64,000 nt of DNA from Bin127 sp965203505 (lineage in GTDB: Bacteria; Chloroflexota; Dehalococcoidia; Lucifugimonadales; Lucifugimonadaceae), in NCBI GenBank assembly GCA_965203505.1, contig OZ241880.1:1178001-1242000 (forward strand), read 5' to 3'. The notes under the pieces are model-generated. The model was not told where the DNA came from and did not search any database. It saw only the letters and a list, made by a program, of their open reading frames with translations. Positions 53,108 to 62,930 of the stretch are shown here, piece after piece (the stretch's first letter is position 1; each line of letters opens with the position of its first letter). Both the position numbers and the translations under genes were made by a program.

Positions 53108-54361
53108 TCACACCAAGTTGTGGCGGTCGATCTTTGAGCCTGCTAGGAAGACGTCGCGGACTTTGCGGAGGTCGGCGATGTCGCGGGTTGGATCGCCATC
53201 GACGACTAGAACGTCGGCTTGCTTGCCGACTTCGATCGTGCCAACGGTATCGTCGACACGGCATGATACGGCAGAGTCGCGGGTTGCTGAGATGATGGCT
53301 TCCATGTTTGACATTCCGGCCATGACGTGTGCTTCGATTTCGGTTTGGAAATCTCCCATCGGATAGTTTGCCCATGCGGAGTCGGACCCAGCCACCATGA
53401 CGACACCGGCGTCTCGCATTCGGGCGACGTGATCCATTCGAACCTCGGATCCACTTCGCATGGCGTCGACGTCTTCGGTTTCGAGAGTTAGTTCGGGATT
53501 GTCCTCAAGTTGGCGGATTCTGGCCAAGCTTTGGCCGAGCGTGGGATTTACGAAGACTGCTTGTTCGGCGATGCGGTCGGTGATGTCGGGTCGATAGGAG
53601 TCGTCGCCGTTGGAGTCGCGGTGGACGCCGTGGATGATGGTGTCGATGCTGGCTTCGAGTGCGTTTTCCATGCCGCCGGAGGAGGTGCAGTGGGCGCAGA
53701 CGTGTTTACCGAATTTGTGGGCCTCGTCGGTGATCGCCGTGAACTCGTCGACGTTGAATGATGGCCTAGTCGGATGGCTGGTGCGGGTGCTGCCGCCGGT
53801 GGCGGTTACCTTGATGAAGTCGGCGCCTTCTTTGATGAGTTGTCGGACGGCGGCACGACATTCGGTTGGCCCGGTCGCCTGCGTGCCGAAGTAGGAAAGA
53901 TGTCCGCCGATTATTGCGATTGGTCTTCCGGCTAGGATCAGGCGCGGCGATGGAACGATGCCCATTTCGACGGCTTCGCGGAGGAGGAATGTAGTGCGAT
54001 TCTTTGCGCCGCAATCTCTGACGGTTGTTACGCCGGAGTAGAGGTGTTTTCGGACGTTCTGAGCGGCTTGGACTGTCAGGACTTCGTCGGGGAGCGTGAC
54101 GAGATCATCACCGGCGCGGCCGTCGCCGATGCCGATGAGATGGACGTGGCAGTCGACTAAACCGGGGAGGATCGTGGCGTCGCCGTAGTCGATCTCATGT
54201 GCCGATGCGCCGTCGGGGGCTTGCACGGTTTCCTTTGTGCCGATCTGTTTGATCGTGTCGCCATCGAGCAATATGGCGGCTTGCTCGGCGACAGGTCCGC
54301 CGTTCCCGTCAATCAATCTCGCCGCTTTAAGGATCGTGAATCGCTCGTTTTTCTCGCCCAT
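53108..54361 (-). CDS. imidazolonepropionase-like amidohydrolase, copy 1
   Basis: Metal-dependent hydrolase of 417 residues. It has the HxH in PGLVDCHVHL, a metal-bridging lysine in ADFIKVTATGG, histidines in HVCAHCTSS and IIHGVH, and the catalytic aspartate in VAGSDSAW. The C-terminal composite domain reads VGKQADVLVVDGDP. Relatives are Xaa-Pro dipeptidases and imidazolonepropionases; the substrate here is not predictable. No signal peptide is present. It is paralogous to the adjacent gene with the same order of motifs, separated by 33 bases, and is probably co-transcribed. Confidence 0.88.
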   Translation of the reverse strand: MGEKNERFTILKAARLIDGNGGPVAEQAAILLDGDTIKQIGTKETVQAPDGASAHEIDYGDATILPGLVDCHVHLIGIGDGRAGDDLVTLPDEVLTVQAAQNVRKHLYSGVTTVRDCGAKNRTTFLLREAVEMGIVPSPRLILAGRPIAIIGGHLSYFGTQATGPTECRAAVRQLIKEGADFIKVTATGGSTRTSHPTRPSFNVDEFTAITDEAHKFGKHVCAHCTSSGGMENALEASIDTIIHGVHRDSNGDDSYRPDITDRIAEQAVFVNPTLGQSLARIRQLEDNPELTLETEDVDAMRSGSEVRMDHVARMRDAGVVMVAGSDSAWANYPMGDFQTEIEAHVMAGMSNMEAIISATRDSAVSCRVDDTVGTIEVGKQADVLVVDGDPTRDIADLRKVRDVFLAGSKIDRHNLV

Positions 54362-54394
54362 GTTCTTCCTCTATCCAGTTGATCCCTACACAGA

Positions 54395-55699
54395 CTAAAA
54401 CGGTTGGGGTGTTTGACGTGCTGCCTTTAAAGATTCCTCGGAACCGCGGTCCAGTTTTTCGCCTCTGAAATAGACGTCGGCTACGTCCCACAGGTCGTTG
54501 ACGTTGGTGGATGGATCGCCGTTTACGACGAGGATGTCGGCTTGTTTTCCGGGTTCGAGGGTGCCGACGATGTGATCGACGCCGAGTGCTTCGGACGCCC
54601 ATTTGGTGACGGATAGGACGCCCTGCATGTGAGAGTAACCGGCGTCGACGAGGAGTTCGGTTTCGTAGACGGTGTTGCCAAGTTGGTAGTCGCCCCATGA
54701 TGAATCGGAGCCGGTGATGACTTTTATCCCCATTTCGATCATGCGTCGGTTGTCCTCGAGGCGCACTTCCAATTCGCGCTTTGTTTCGTCGAGCGCGAGG
54801 CGATCTTCATCGTTCGAGCCATTTTCACGTTCTTGTTGGATCAGTGACCAGATCCGAGCTCGGTCGACGTGGAGGGTGGGATTGACGTATGCGCCTTGTT
54901 CGCCGATTCTTTCGGCGACATCTTGGCGGTAGTTCCATTCGCCGTCGGGTTCTTGGTACACGCAGTGGATGATCATGTCGACTTCAGCGTCGAGCGAGTT
55001 GATGATGCCTTGCGTGGCGGTGCTGTGCGTTGCGGTGAGTTTGCCGAACTTGTGTGCTTCGTCTGTGATCGCACGTAACTCGTCGACGTTGAATGCGGGC
55101 CGAAGGGGGAATGATGAAGGTGTGCTACCGCCTGTGGCGGTGATTTTCAGGTAGTCGGCACCTTCCTTGATGAGTTGCCGTGCAATCGCTCGGCAGTGGT
55201 TTTCGCCGGTGACCTCTCCGCCGAAGTATCCCATGTGACCGCCGATGATCGAAATTGGACGTCCGCAGAGGATCATGCGCGGTCCCAGTGTGATGCCTTC
55301 GTTGATGGCGTCGCGGAGTCGGAACATGGTCATGTTCTTGGGGCCGTTTTCGCGGATGGTGGTTACGCCGGAGAAGAGACTCCGACGTGCGTTGCTGGCG
55401 GCTTGGACGGTGAGGATTTCGTCTTCCAATGCGGCGAGGTCTTGTCCGTTGCGGCCGTCGCCGAAGCCGTTGTTGTGGGTGTGGCAGTCGACCATGCCGG
55501 GGAGGATGGTCGCGCCGGGGTAGTCGTGGTGAGTGACTGGGGCACCTTCGGGGGCGCGGATTTCGTTGGCGGGGCCGACGGTGAGGATCTCGGATCCGAG
55601 GGTTAGGACTGCGCCTCGCTGGATCGGCGGGCCGCCGGTTGCATCGATGACTCGATCGGCGGTTAGGAGGGTGTAGGTGTGGGCGGGTGACGCGGGCAC
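54395..55699 (-). CDS. imidazolonepropionase-like amidohydrolase, copy 2
   Basis: 434 residues. The metal sites are PGMVDCHTHNN, ADYLKITATGG, TATHSTATQG, IIHCVY and ITGSDSSW, and the ending is PGKQADILVVNGDPSTN. It shares most motifs with copy 1 but has an extra charged insertion (QQERENGSNDEDRLALDE) before the catalytic aspartate. The start is GTG 55699. Tandem duplication followed by specialisation is likely. Upstream lies a long repeat-rich non-coding region. Confidence 0.88.
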   Translation of the reverse strand: MPASPAHTYTLLTADRVIDATGGPPIQRGAVLTLGSEILTVGPANEIRAPEGAPVTHHDYPGATILPGMVDCHTHNNGFGDGRNGQDLAALEDEILTVQAASNARRSLFSGVTTIRENGPKNMTMFRLRDAINEGITLGPRMILCGRPISIIGGHMGYFGGEVTGENHCRAIARQLIKEGADYLKITATGGSTPSSFPLRPAFNVDELRAITDEAHKFGKLTATHSTATQGIINSLDAEVDMIIHCVYQEPDGEWNYRQDVAERIGEQGAYVNPTLHVDRARIWSLIQQERENGSNDEDRLALDETKRELEVRLEDNRRMIEMGIKVITGSDSSWGDYQLGNTVYETELLVDAGYSHMQGVLSVTKWASEALGVDHIVGTLEPGKQADILVVNGDPSTNVNDLWDVADVYFRGEKLDRGSEESLKAARQTPQPF

Positions 55700-55785
55700 G
55701 GCACGTCCAATCGGAAGGGGGTGTGCAATCGGTTGGATTGGACGTTACCACTGTGTGTGGGAATTTGCTTGGATGGGGGATGTTG

Positions 55786-55829
55786 TCTGAACCGCAGATT
55801 AAGCTGATTTTTGTGATGGGCTGTGATTT
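55786..55829 (+). repeat. dispersed 44-base repeat, copy 1
   Basis: It starts TCTGAACCGCAGATT and includes TTTTTGTGATGGGCT. It matches 56575-56618 at most positions. Confidence 0.7.
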
Positions 55830-56219
55830 GAGGGGGAAGGGTGGTTGGGTTGGTGGTTTGGTTTTGGTGACGGGTGCGCGGGTACGTGTTGAAATGGCCT
55901 GCGGTGGGGTTGCAGGTTTTTGTTGTTTGGTTGGTGGGGGCAAGTGTGTGCCCCCTTTGTCCTTCGGACATTTCCCCCGCAGAGCGGGGGAACCCGAGAT
56001 TGGTCTCATCGCCGCGTAGACGGGATGTTGGACTGGATCTCATTCCCATGTTCCAGCGTCTGCCCACGTTGCCAGACCGTGGGCCCGGTTGACGGCTGTA
56101 GAAAGGTTTGCCGTCTTCCATCGCTCGGTTGAACCCGAGCTGGTTGCTGTAGCCTCGGCCTCGTGGCGATCGAGGTTCGACGTCTGCCGGATCGGCGAAC
56201 GTTCGCCCAGCCCTTGGGC

Positions 56220-56279
56220 GGGCATCCCCTGCGAGCTCGCTTCGCTTGCTCGCGTCCCCTTCGCGGAGCGAAAGGGACA
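56220..56279 (+). repeat. dispersed hairpin block, copy 1
   Basis: It starts GGGCATCCCC and ends with a CCCCTTCGC...GCGAAAGGG hairpin. It matches 62874-62929 in the same orientation. Confidence 0.65.
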
Positions 56280-56574
56280 GGATGTCGCCTGGCTCGTGTT
56301 GCGGCGCCTGCTTCATGCGGCGCGGCTGGACCTTGTAGCAGCGTTCGCTTCTAACGGGTCAGCGATCGGTAGGCCCGGGAGGGTTTTGTTGTGTTGCGTC
56401 GCCATGGCTCGTGTCAAGATTTCGTTTTGGTGTTCGTTATCGTGATCACGTTCCTGCGCGGTTTCCCGGTGGATCGCTGTCTAGTTGTGTTTTTCGATAG
56501 TGCCCGCACCCGTCAGCACGGCGATGAATGTTGTTAACGATTCCTATATTAGCACGGATGTTGCGGGAGTCAAG

Positions 56575-56618
56575 TCTGAACCGCAGATTTCGCAGATTTT
56601 TGTGATGGGCTTTGATTG
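56575..56618 (+). repeat. dispersed 44-base repeat, copy 2
   Basis: It has the same TCTGAACCGCAGATT start and TTTTTGTGATGGGCT core as the copy at 55786, in direct orientation 789 bases away. Confidence 0.7.
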
Positions 56619-56967
56619 GGGGATGGTTGTTGGCTGGGGTTGCGGGGGTGTAGTCGCACGAGCGACCACGAGGAATCGCTCCTACGGGTCCGCGGCGCCT
56701 TGGTTTCATGAAGGGGACGATGGTGGTTGTTGAGGGCGTCTCTTTCGATGCCACGTGTACTGGAAGAAGTGACGGAAGAGATGGACGTTACCAGCACAGG
56801 ATGGGAAGCGCGAGTTGGCGGGTTAGTGGCAATCGTTTTGGGTTTTAGGTCATTCGACGGCTATCGACGGATTGCATGGTTAAGATTGAAGGGCTTGTTC
56901 ACAGACGCATCTGTTGTGTAGAGAACTGATGATTCCCATACTTGCGACAATCGAAGGATCATTCCGC

Positions 56968-59900
56968 ATGCCCTTTTGGCATGTGCGGTTGTATCTGGCG
57001 TTGTGTTTGTTTTGTGTGATGCTCAGCGCAGGCGTAATCGCTTGCGAGCAATCGGTGCCAACCGCGACGGTTGTTAGTACACCTGAATCGACTGCAACGG
57101 TCATTTTGGATGCCACTGATACCCCGGAACCGCAGGCTCTAGCTGCCCGCACTCCAGAAGCTACTGAAGTTCCTACGGTTACGCCTACTCCTACTCCGGT
57201 ACCAACGGATACGGCGACGCCCGTTCCGACTGTTACATCGACACCGATGGTCAAGCCTACTGCGGTCCCGACTGATACGCCGACGGCTACGCCGGATCCG
57301 GTGCTCGCAGATCGTGCAGTGTTGGTCGAGTTTTACAACGCTACGGATGGCGGTAGCTGGAAGGTGCAGACCAACTGGTTGAGCGACAGGCCTATCGGTG
57401 AGTGGTTCGGGGTGACGACAAATCGGGATGGGCGCATAGTCAAGTTGGAGTTGGTGGATAACGGATTGAGAGGTAGTTTGCCCGAGAGCATCGGTGATCT
57501 GACCGAACTGGAGATTTTGCAGCTCGGCAAGAACAATATTGTCGGAAGGTTGCCGGCGTCGATGGGTGAATTGTCGGATCTTAGAGAGTTGATCCTGGAG
57601 GAGAATGGTATTTTCGGCGGACTACCGGTTGAGATGTCGAAGTTGGGCGATCTCGAGGTTTTGGACGTCTTTTCCAATCGGTTCAGTGGCGAGATTCCCG
57701 GATGGGTAGGTGATCTTGTTGAACTGAAGGTGCTTGACCTTGGTTCGAATCGGTTCGGGGGCGAAATCCCACCGGCGCTGGCCGATTTACGGCGATTGCA
57801 GGTGTTGAGGCTCGACGACAACGACTTGGAAGGCGAGCTTCCGCCGTCGATTGGCCATTTGAGCGAGGTCGAGGAGCTGCGGCTTAGCGGTAACGAGCTT
57901 TCGGGGTCGATACCGGCTGAGTTCGGTGGGCTTCGATCTGTGAAGTGGCTGAGGTTGCAATCCAATCTTTTGGGCGGTCAGATTCCTGACGAACTCTCGC
58001 TGTTGTCGAATCTGATTGAGCTCGATCTCAACAACAATCGTTTGGAAGGTCCGCTGCCGGAATGGTTGGGCGAATTCGAAGGGTTAACGGCGTTGCACAT
58101 CTCCGGTAATGCGGAGCTTACAGGGTGTTTGCCAGAAGGGTTGTCGGGGTTGGAGAACAGCGATTTTGGTGAATTTCATCTCGGTTGGTGTGGTGTTGAA
58201 CCAGACGATCGCCAAGCATTGGTGGCGTTATACGAGACGACGGACGGAGCGAACTGGACCAACAACACGCGCTGGTTGAGCGATGCCCCGATTGGGGAAT
58301 GGCATGGCATCGAAGTCGATGAGGACGGGTCTGTGACCGAGATCCAGTTGGGCGGCAACGGATTGAGAGGCAAGATTCCGTCCAAGTTGCGTTACCTTCA
58401 GCAACTTGTGATTTTGCGCCTAAACGAAAACGATTTGACGGGTAGTATTCCGCCTGAGCTGGGCGAACTGTCGAATCTGGTGTCGTTGGAACTTTCGGAC
58501 AATCGACTGAGTGGTGCAATCCCGGTGGAACTGGGTCGGCTATCAAAGCTAAACACGCTGTGGCTGGCTCGGAATGCACTGAGTGGCGAGATACCAATCG
58601 AGCTTTCTCACCTTTCTGAGTTGCGGTTCCTCCTCCTCCATGAGAATCTGCTGACCGGGCAGATCCCGTTTGAGCTGAGTGAATTAGGTAACTTGATTGG
58701 TCTTAGTCTCAACGGCAATTGGTTGGACGGCGAGATACCGCAGGAACTGGTCGGATTACACGAATTGGAGATCCTGTTTATCGCCGGGAACAATGGACTG
58801 ACCGGTTGCGTACCGTATGAACTGCAGCGGGTGCCGGAAAACGATCTATCGGGCCTGGACTTGGCATTTTGCTCGGGCGTGGGCGTCGAACCCGCCGGGG
58901 ATTTTGATCGCGACGCGTTGGTTGCTTTCTATAACGCCACTGACGGTCCAAACTGGAAGAACAACACGAATTGGTTGAGCGATTTGCAGATTTCGCGTTG
59001 GTACGGCGTGGTGACGAATTACCGGGGCAAGGTGATCGAGTTGAATCTGGCTGAGAACAACCTTGTTGGCTCGATTCCGCCTGAAATTGGTGATTTAACC
59101 GAACTGGCGGAGCTATCCCTTTCGGGGAACAAGCTGTCCGGTCCGATTCCAATCGAACTCGGCAGCCTCGCACGATTGAGAATTCTGTTTCTCTACAGTA
59201 ACCGTCTTACCGGCAATGTGCCGAAAGAGCTGGGGAACCTGTCCAATCTTCGAAACCTCCGTTTGGATTTCAATCGTTTGACCGGTGAAATTCCGCCTGA
59301 ACTGGGCAACCTTGTCAAGTTGGAGAATTTTGAGATTCTGGAAAACAACCTTAGTGGCGAGATTCCGGATGAACTCGGTGATATTCCGGGCTTGCGACAG
59401 CTTTTCGTAAGCAGGAACTACGCGATTATCGGATGTTTGCCCGATGGTTTATTGGATTTGGCATCGGATGATTTCCACGACGTCTGGCTCGACGGATGTA
59501 GTACGTATGAGGAAAGGCTTCTGGCCGAGTTTTACGAGGCTATGGACGGCGTTAACTGGGAAGACAACGCGGGATGGTTGAGCGAACAGCCGTTGAGTGA
59601 GTGGTACGGGATTACTGTCAACCAATACGGACGGGTGGTTGGTCTCGAGTTGTCGGACAACAATCTCAACGGTGTGCTGCCAGAGACGCTCGCACTGTTA
59701 ACGAAATTGGAATCTGTCCGAGTGTCCGGTAACGCCATTACGGGGTGCGTGTCGTTGTCGTTGTCGGAAATATCAGATCACGATTTCGACGATCTGATGT
59801 TGAGCGAGTGCAGTGTTCATTTTCCGGATACTTGGTTGCGGGATGCGATGTTGGAGAGGCTCGGCAAAGAGCCCGGTTCAGACATATCCGCGTTGGAATT

Positions 59901-61941
59901 GGCCGAATTGGAGAGCTTAGATCTGAGCTGGAGTTTCGTTAAAGACCTCGAGGGATTGCAATACGCGACCAATTTGAGGAAATTGACGTTGGGAGTGTCG
60001 CCGTTGACACCGAGGCCTGACGAAGACAGTTTTAGGAATTATATTTTTAACCTCGGCCCTATCAGTGAACTCTCAAATCTTGAAGAGTTGTATCTGGCGC
60101 GTTGCGGTTTGACGGATATTGCGGCTTTATCGAATTTGCCGAAGCTGGAGTATCTGGATATCGGTTTCAACCGGCTCGATCACATCGGGCCTGTATTGGG
60201 CCTCAACAATCTCGAGACGTTGCTGGTTTCGGGCAACCATGTTGACAACATTACCGGGATGTCAAGTTTGGATAATTTGGTTCGTTTGGACATCTCGGAC
60301 AACAAGATCGACGATTTTGCGCCGGTTGTTGGGCTGGACAGGTTGCGGGAATTGGACATCAGTCATAACGAAGTGATGGATGTCGCGTTTGTTTCGAATC
60401 TTCAGCAGCTTCATCGCTTGGGGATGAGCGGCGTCGGTATAGCGGATTTGTCGTCGATCAATGAGTTGCGGGGATTGATCGATTTGGATGTCAGTTGGAA
60501 TGAGATTGAGGATCTGTCGCCGTTGAGTGCTCTCGATGCTTTGAGAACGCTTAAGATTGGTCCGGCACCGGTAAGGGACATAACGCCGCTTTCGGAACTT
60601 GCGGAGTTGCGTGAACTCCTGATTGTCGGGACGGAATTGAGTGATGTTTCTGCGCTTCGGGATTTGGTGAATCTGCGTTCGCTCGTTCTCTCCGACAACC
60701 GAATTTTCGACTTGTCGCCGCTTGAGGCTCTCGCGGAATTGCAAGTGCTGGATTTGAACTTCAACGACGTTGAGGATGTTTCGCCGTTGGAGGGGCTTAC
60801 CAAGTTGGAGGTGCTGCGGTTGAACGGCAACAATGTTGGAGATATCGGGCCGTTGGTGGCGAATCTTGGATTGGGGCATTCGGATCGAGTCGAGTTGAAT
60901 TCGGATGTTCGCCACTTTGCCGAAAATCGCTTTTTGGCTCGGCATCTCGTTGATCGGGATGTCGATCTACATTACGACGCGATCTACGCGACGGGTTACG
61001 GTGAACCGAAGATTCACAATGAGAACGTTTTCGTCCTGCCAGTTCCTGGGAGCCAGTTGATGGCGATCATCCGGCTCAAAGATTTCGCGACCGATTTCTA
61101 CGAGAGTTTCCGCGATGAGTTTGATTTCCTGATAATCGTCTCGAACGTCGAGTTGGGGGATGACGTTCAAAGGCCGTACAAAGGTAGGTTCGCCTTGGTG
61201 AGAAACGACGTGGAAGGCATCGGGACTCCTCCGTACCACGACGACGAATTGGGGTCTGAATCGCGGTTGCAAGGCGTCGTGCATTTACCGTTTAAGGAGG
61301 GATTCGGTGAAGGCCCTGTGCTGCACGAATTGATGCACAGGTGGGGGAACTTAATTGTCGAAGGGGGGTACCCCGGGCACTGGGGTTGGAGCAGCGTGCA
61401 TGGGGTACTCGGTGGGTTCAACATCGACGAGTTGGTTGATTTGGGGGACGGTCGTTACGACGCTGGACACTTCAGCCCTAACGGTTTCGGTGGCGATTTC
61501 ATGCCGTACGCTGCGCTCGAGCTGTATTTGGCAGGCCTTGGGCCTGCAGAGGAGGTGCCAGACTGGATCACTGGAGTGGATGCTTGGTTCGCATTCACAG
61601 CAGATGGAAGAGTTGAGGAATACGAAGATCGGGGGCATGTTTTCACGACAGAGGAGTTCAAAACGTACACGATTGAGGACATCATCGCGAAGCACGGGCC
61701 CCGCGTACCGGATTACTCGGAGTCGCAAAAAGAGTTTCGCGCGGCAGCGATCCTGCTGATCGACGGAGATCATCCGGCTACGACTGAGGTTGTGGACGAG
61801 ATCAGCAGGCAGGTCTCGCGTTTCAGCCACCCGGGGGATGACGACGATCAGCGGTACAATTTTTACGAGGCGACGAAGGGTAGAGGGACGATGTTGATGG
61901 GGGATTTGTCGAAGTTTTTGAAGGAAGGTGTGGAGGAGTAA
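56968..61941 (+). CDS. giant leucine-rich-repeat lipoprotein with C-terminal HExxH metallopeptidase-like domain
   Basis: 1,657 residues from ATG 56968 (AAGGA 9 bases upstream). A lipoprotein signal ends in the lipobox VIAC (C26). A Thr/Pro-rich stalk (30-110) follows. Four modules each begin with a cap such as ALVAFYNATDGPNWKNNTNW (about residues 115, 412, 648 and 850). The first three lead into plant-type LRRs of the form N-x-L-x-G-x-IP; the fourth is a shorter version. From about 950 to 1305 the repeats switch to SDS22/internalin-type (for example LRELDISHNEVMDVAFV). The last 350 residues have HELMHRWGN (H1453, E1454, H1457), a zinc-peptidase HExxH. Earlier in-frame starts (56914, 56929) would bury the signal peptide. 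It is likely surface-exposed; binding or cleavage of host or prey proteins is inferred. Confidence 0.85.
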   Translation: MPFWHVRLYLALCLFCVMLSAGVIACEQSVPTATVVSTPESTATVILDATDTPEPQALAARTPEATEVPTVTPTPTPVPTDTATPVPTVTSTPMVKPTAVPTDTPTATPDPVLADRAVLVEFYNATDGGSWKVQTNWLSDRPIGEWFGVTTNRDGRIVKLELVDNGLRGSLPESIGDLTELEILQLGKNNIVGRLPASMGELSDLRELILEENGIFGGLPVEMSKLGDLEVLDVFSNRFSGEIPGWVGDLVELKVLDLGSNRFGGEIPPALADLRRLQVLRLDDNDLEGELPPSIGHLSEVEELRLSGNELSGSIPAEFGGLRSVKWLRLQSNLLGGQIPDELSLLSNLIELDLNNNRLEGPLPEWLGEFEGLTALHISGNAELTGCLPEGLSGLENSDFGEFHLGWCGVEPDDRQALVALYETTDGANWTNNTRWLSDAPIGEWHGIEVDEDGSVTEIQLGGNGLRGKIPSKLRYLQQLVILRLNENDLTGSIPPELGELSNLVSLELSDNRLSGAIPVELGRLSKLNTLWLARNALSGEIPIELSHLSELRFLLLHENLLTGQIPFELSELGNLIGLSLNGNWLDGEIPQELVGLHELEILFIAGNNGLTGCVPYELQRVPENDLSGLDLAFCSGVGVEPAGDFDRDALVAFYNATDGPNWKNNTNWLSDLQISRWYGVVTNYRGKVIELNLAENNLVGSIPPEIGDLTELAELSLSGNKLSGPIPIELGSLARLRILFLYSNRLTGNVPKELGNLSNLRNLRLDFNRLTGEIPPELGNLVKLENFEILENNLSGEIPDELGDIPGLRQLFVSRNYAIIGCLPDGLLDLASDDFHDVWLDGCSTYEERLLAEFYEAMDGVNWEDNAGWLSEQPLSEWYGITVNQYGRVVGLELSDNNLNGVLPETLALLTKLESVRVSGNAITGCVSLSLSEISDHDFDDLMLSECSVHFPDTWLRDAMLERLGKEPGSDISALELAELESLDLSWSFVKDLEGLQYATNLRKLTLGVSPLTPRPDEDSFRNYIFNLGPISELSNLEELYLARCGLTDIAALSNLPKLEYLDIGFNRLDHIGPVLGLNNLETLLVSGNHVDNITGMSSLDNLVRLDISDNKIDDFAPVVGLDRLRELDISHNEVMDVAFVSNLQQLHRLGMSGVGIADLSSINELRGLIDLDVSWNEIEDLSPLSALDALRTLKIGPAPVRDITPLSELAELRELLIVGTELSDVSALRDLVNLRSLVLSDNRIFDLSPLEALAELQVLDLNFNDVEDVSPLEGLTKLEVLRLNGNNVGDIGPLVANLGLGHSDRVELNSDVRHFAENRFLARHLVDRDVDLHYDAIYATGYGEPKIHNENVFVLPVPGSQLMAIIRLKDFATDFYESFRDEFDFLIIVSNVELGDDVQRPYKGRFALVRNDVEGIGTPPYHDDELGSESRLQGVVHLPFKEGFGEGPVLHELMHRWGNLIVEGGYPGHWGWSSVHGVLGGFNIDELVDLGDGRYDAGHFSPNGFGGDFMPYAALELYLAGLGPAEEVPDWITGVDAWFAFTADGRVEEYEDRGHVFTTEEFKTYTIEDIIAKHGPRVPDYSESQKEFRAAAILLIDGDHPATTEVVDEISRQVSRFSHPGDDDDQRYNFYEATKGRGTMLMGDLSKFLKEGVEE

Positions 61942-61977
61942 CGGAGGATTGTGGGGGAGTGGAGAGTTAGCGGATTC

Positions 61978-62385
61978 TCACGGTGCCCATAAAGCGCCTT
62001 CCGATTCGGCGGCGCGGGTTAGGGCGTTGTCGAGGGTGGCGAGTGGGAGACTGTGTCGCAATGCCAGTTCGAGGTATGTAGCATCGTAGAAGGTCAAGTC
62101 GTATTTGGTGGCGAGTTCGAACACGTTGTCGAAGTCGGTGTGGTGATCGGTGTGTATAGGTAAACCTTCGAGAAGCCGTACACACCGTGGAAACCGATCG
62201 GCGCGAATGCGGCCGCGACGTGCCGCCACCAGTATTGCGTTTCGGATTTCGAAGTGCCAGAGTTGAGGAACGATCCCTCCGCCCCTTTGGGCAATCTCTG
62301 ACGATGCATTGGCGGATGGATGTGCCTCGTCGTCGATGAACCAAACCGCCGATACAGACGTGTCAAAAACTATTTGGTTTGTCAC
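61978..62385 (-). CDS. PIN-domain ribonuclease toxin (VapC family), second module
   Basis: 135 residues. The PIN acidic residues are in IVFDTSVSAVWF, LWHFEIRNAIL, LTFYDATYLELAL and PLATLDNAL. The GTG 62385 overlaps the antitoxin stop by 4 bases (GTGA). It is convergent with the giant LRR gene 36 bases away. Confidence 0.87.
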   Translation of the reverse strand: MTNQIVFDTSVSAVWFIDDEAHPSANASSEIAQRGGGIVPQLWHFEIRNAILVAARRGRIRADRFPRCVRLLEGLPIHTDHHTDFDNVFELATKYDLTFYDATYLELALRHSLPLATLDNALTRAAESEGALWAP

Positions 62386-62630
62386 GCAATACCCTCGCGT
62401 CGCCATTCCAGGATTTCGTCGACTGTGGCGTCAATCCAACCGCCTTCGGATCGCATTTTCAAAAATTCTTCGACCGCGAAGAAACGTTCAGCACGATCAC
62501 GATCGCAGGCTGGCACTAGAAATGCAACGTCCTCTCCGTTTCGCGTTATCGCTACGGAGTCGCCGGATTCAACGGCGTCGAGCAGTTCGGGCAATTGCTC
62601 GCCAACTTCGGATGCTTGTACTTCGCGCAT
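62382..62630 (-). CDS. Phd/YefM-type antitoxin
   Basis: 82 residues. The N-terminal Phd fold reads REVQASEVGEQLPELLDAVE with VAITRNGEDVAFLVP, and the C-terminal helix would bind the PIN toxin. It belongs to a different antitoxin class from the FitA-like one at 52823, so the two modules in this window are not recent duplicates. Confidence 0.87.
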   Translation of the reverse strand: MREVQASEVGEQLPELLDAVESGDSVAITRNGEDVAFLVPACDRDRAERFFAVEEFLKMRSEGGWIDATVDEILEWRREGIA

Positions 62631-62930
62631 GATTAATCCTCTTACTGATCATTTTAACCAGAAAGATATGGACTTCGGGTTCTTTTGGATGGTGTTGATT
62701 CGGGCTAAGGGTATCCGCTGGGAACTGCTCTGATCTGCACCTGCCCCTCTGGATGGACGTTGCGTCCCTCAAGCGGCCGGCTTTCGCCGGAATGACGTGG
62801 GTGTTGCCGGAATGACGTGAGTTTTGCAATGGTCTTGCTGAACGGGGACAGCCCGGTGCTTGTTTCCGCCTCCGGGCATCCCCCGCTGTTGCTTCGCTCC
62901 CGCGCCCCCTTCGCTTCGCGAAAGGGGCAA
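62631..62930. other. 300-base repeat-bearing spacer before zwf
   Basis: No gene is seen. It holds a 14-bp direct repeat GCCGGAATGACGTG at 62786-62799 and 62806-62819 (20-bp period), and the second copy of the hairpin block at 62874. Confidence 0.6.
62874..62929 (+). repeat. dispersed hairpin block, copy 2; doubles as a possible zwf terminator
   Basis: It matches 56220-56279 (GGGCATCCCC start, GCGAAAGGG-type hairpin end). The hairpin abuts the stop codon of the minus-strand zwf gene and may end its transcript. Confidence 0.6.

Larger units (their letters stand above)
55700..56967. other. 1.27-kb non-coding, repeat-rich region
   Basis: No open frame here looks like a protein. Long frames over 55663-56445 are low-complexity translations of repeats. 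The region has G/T-rich tracts on the plus strand, several GC-rich hairpins (for example around 55951-55990 and 56251-56278), two copies of a 44-base repeat and one copy of a block that recurs at 62874. It is the left border of the accessory patch. Confidence 0.6.

Noticed and set aside
55663..56316. Minus-strand open frame of 217 codons across the 56-kb spacer
   Set aside because: It is a translation of hairpin repeats, rich in Arg/Pro/Ser, overlaps the real amidohydrolase start and has no family features.
55786..56618. Insertion sequence or MITE with a transposase
   Set aside because: Only short repeats and hairpins are seen. There is no transposase frame, and no target-site duplication could be established.
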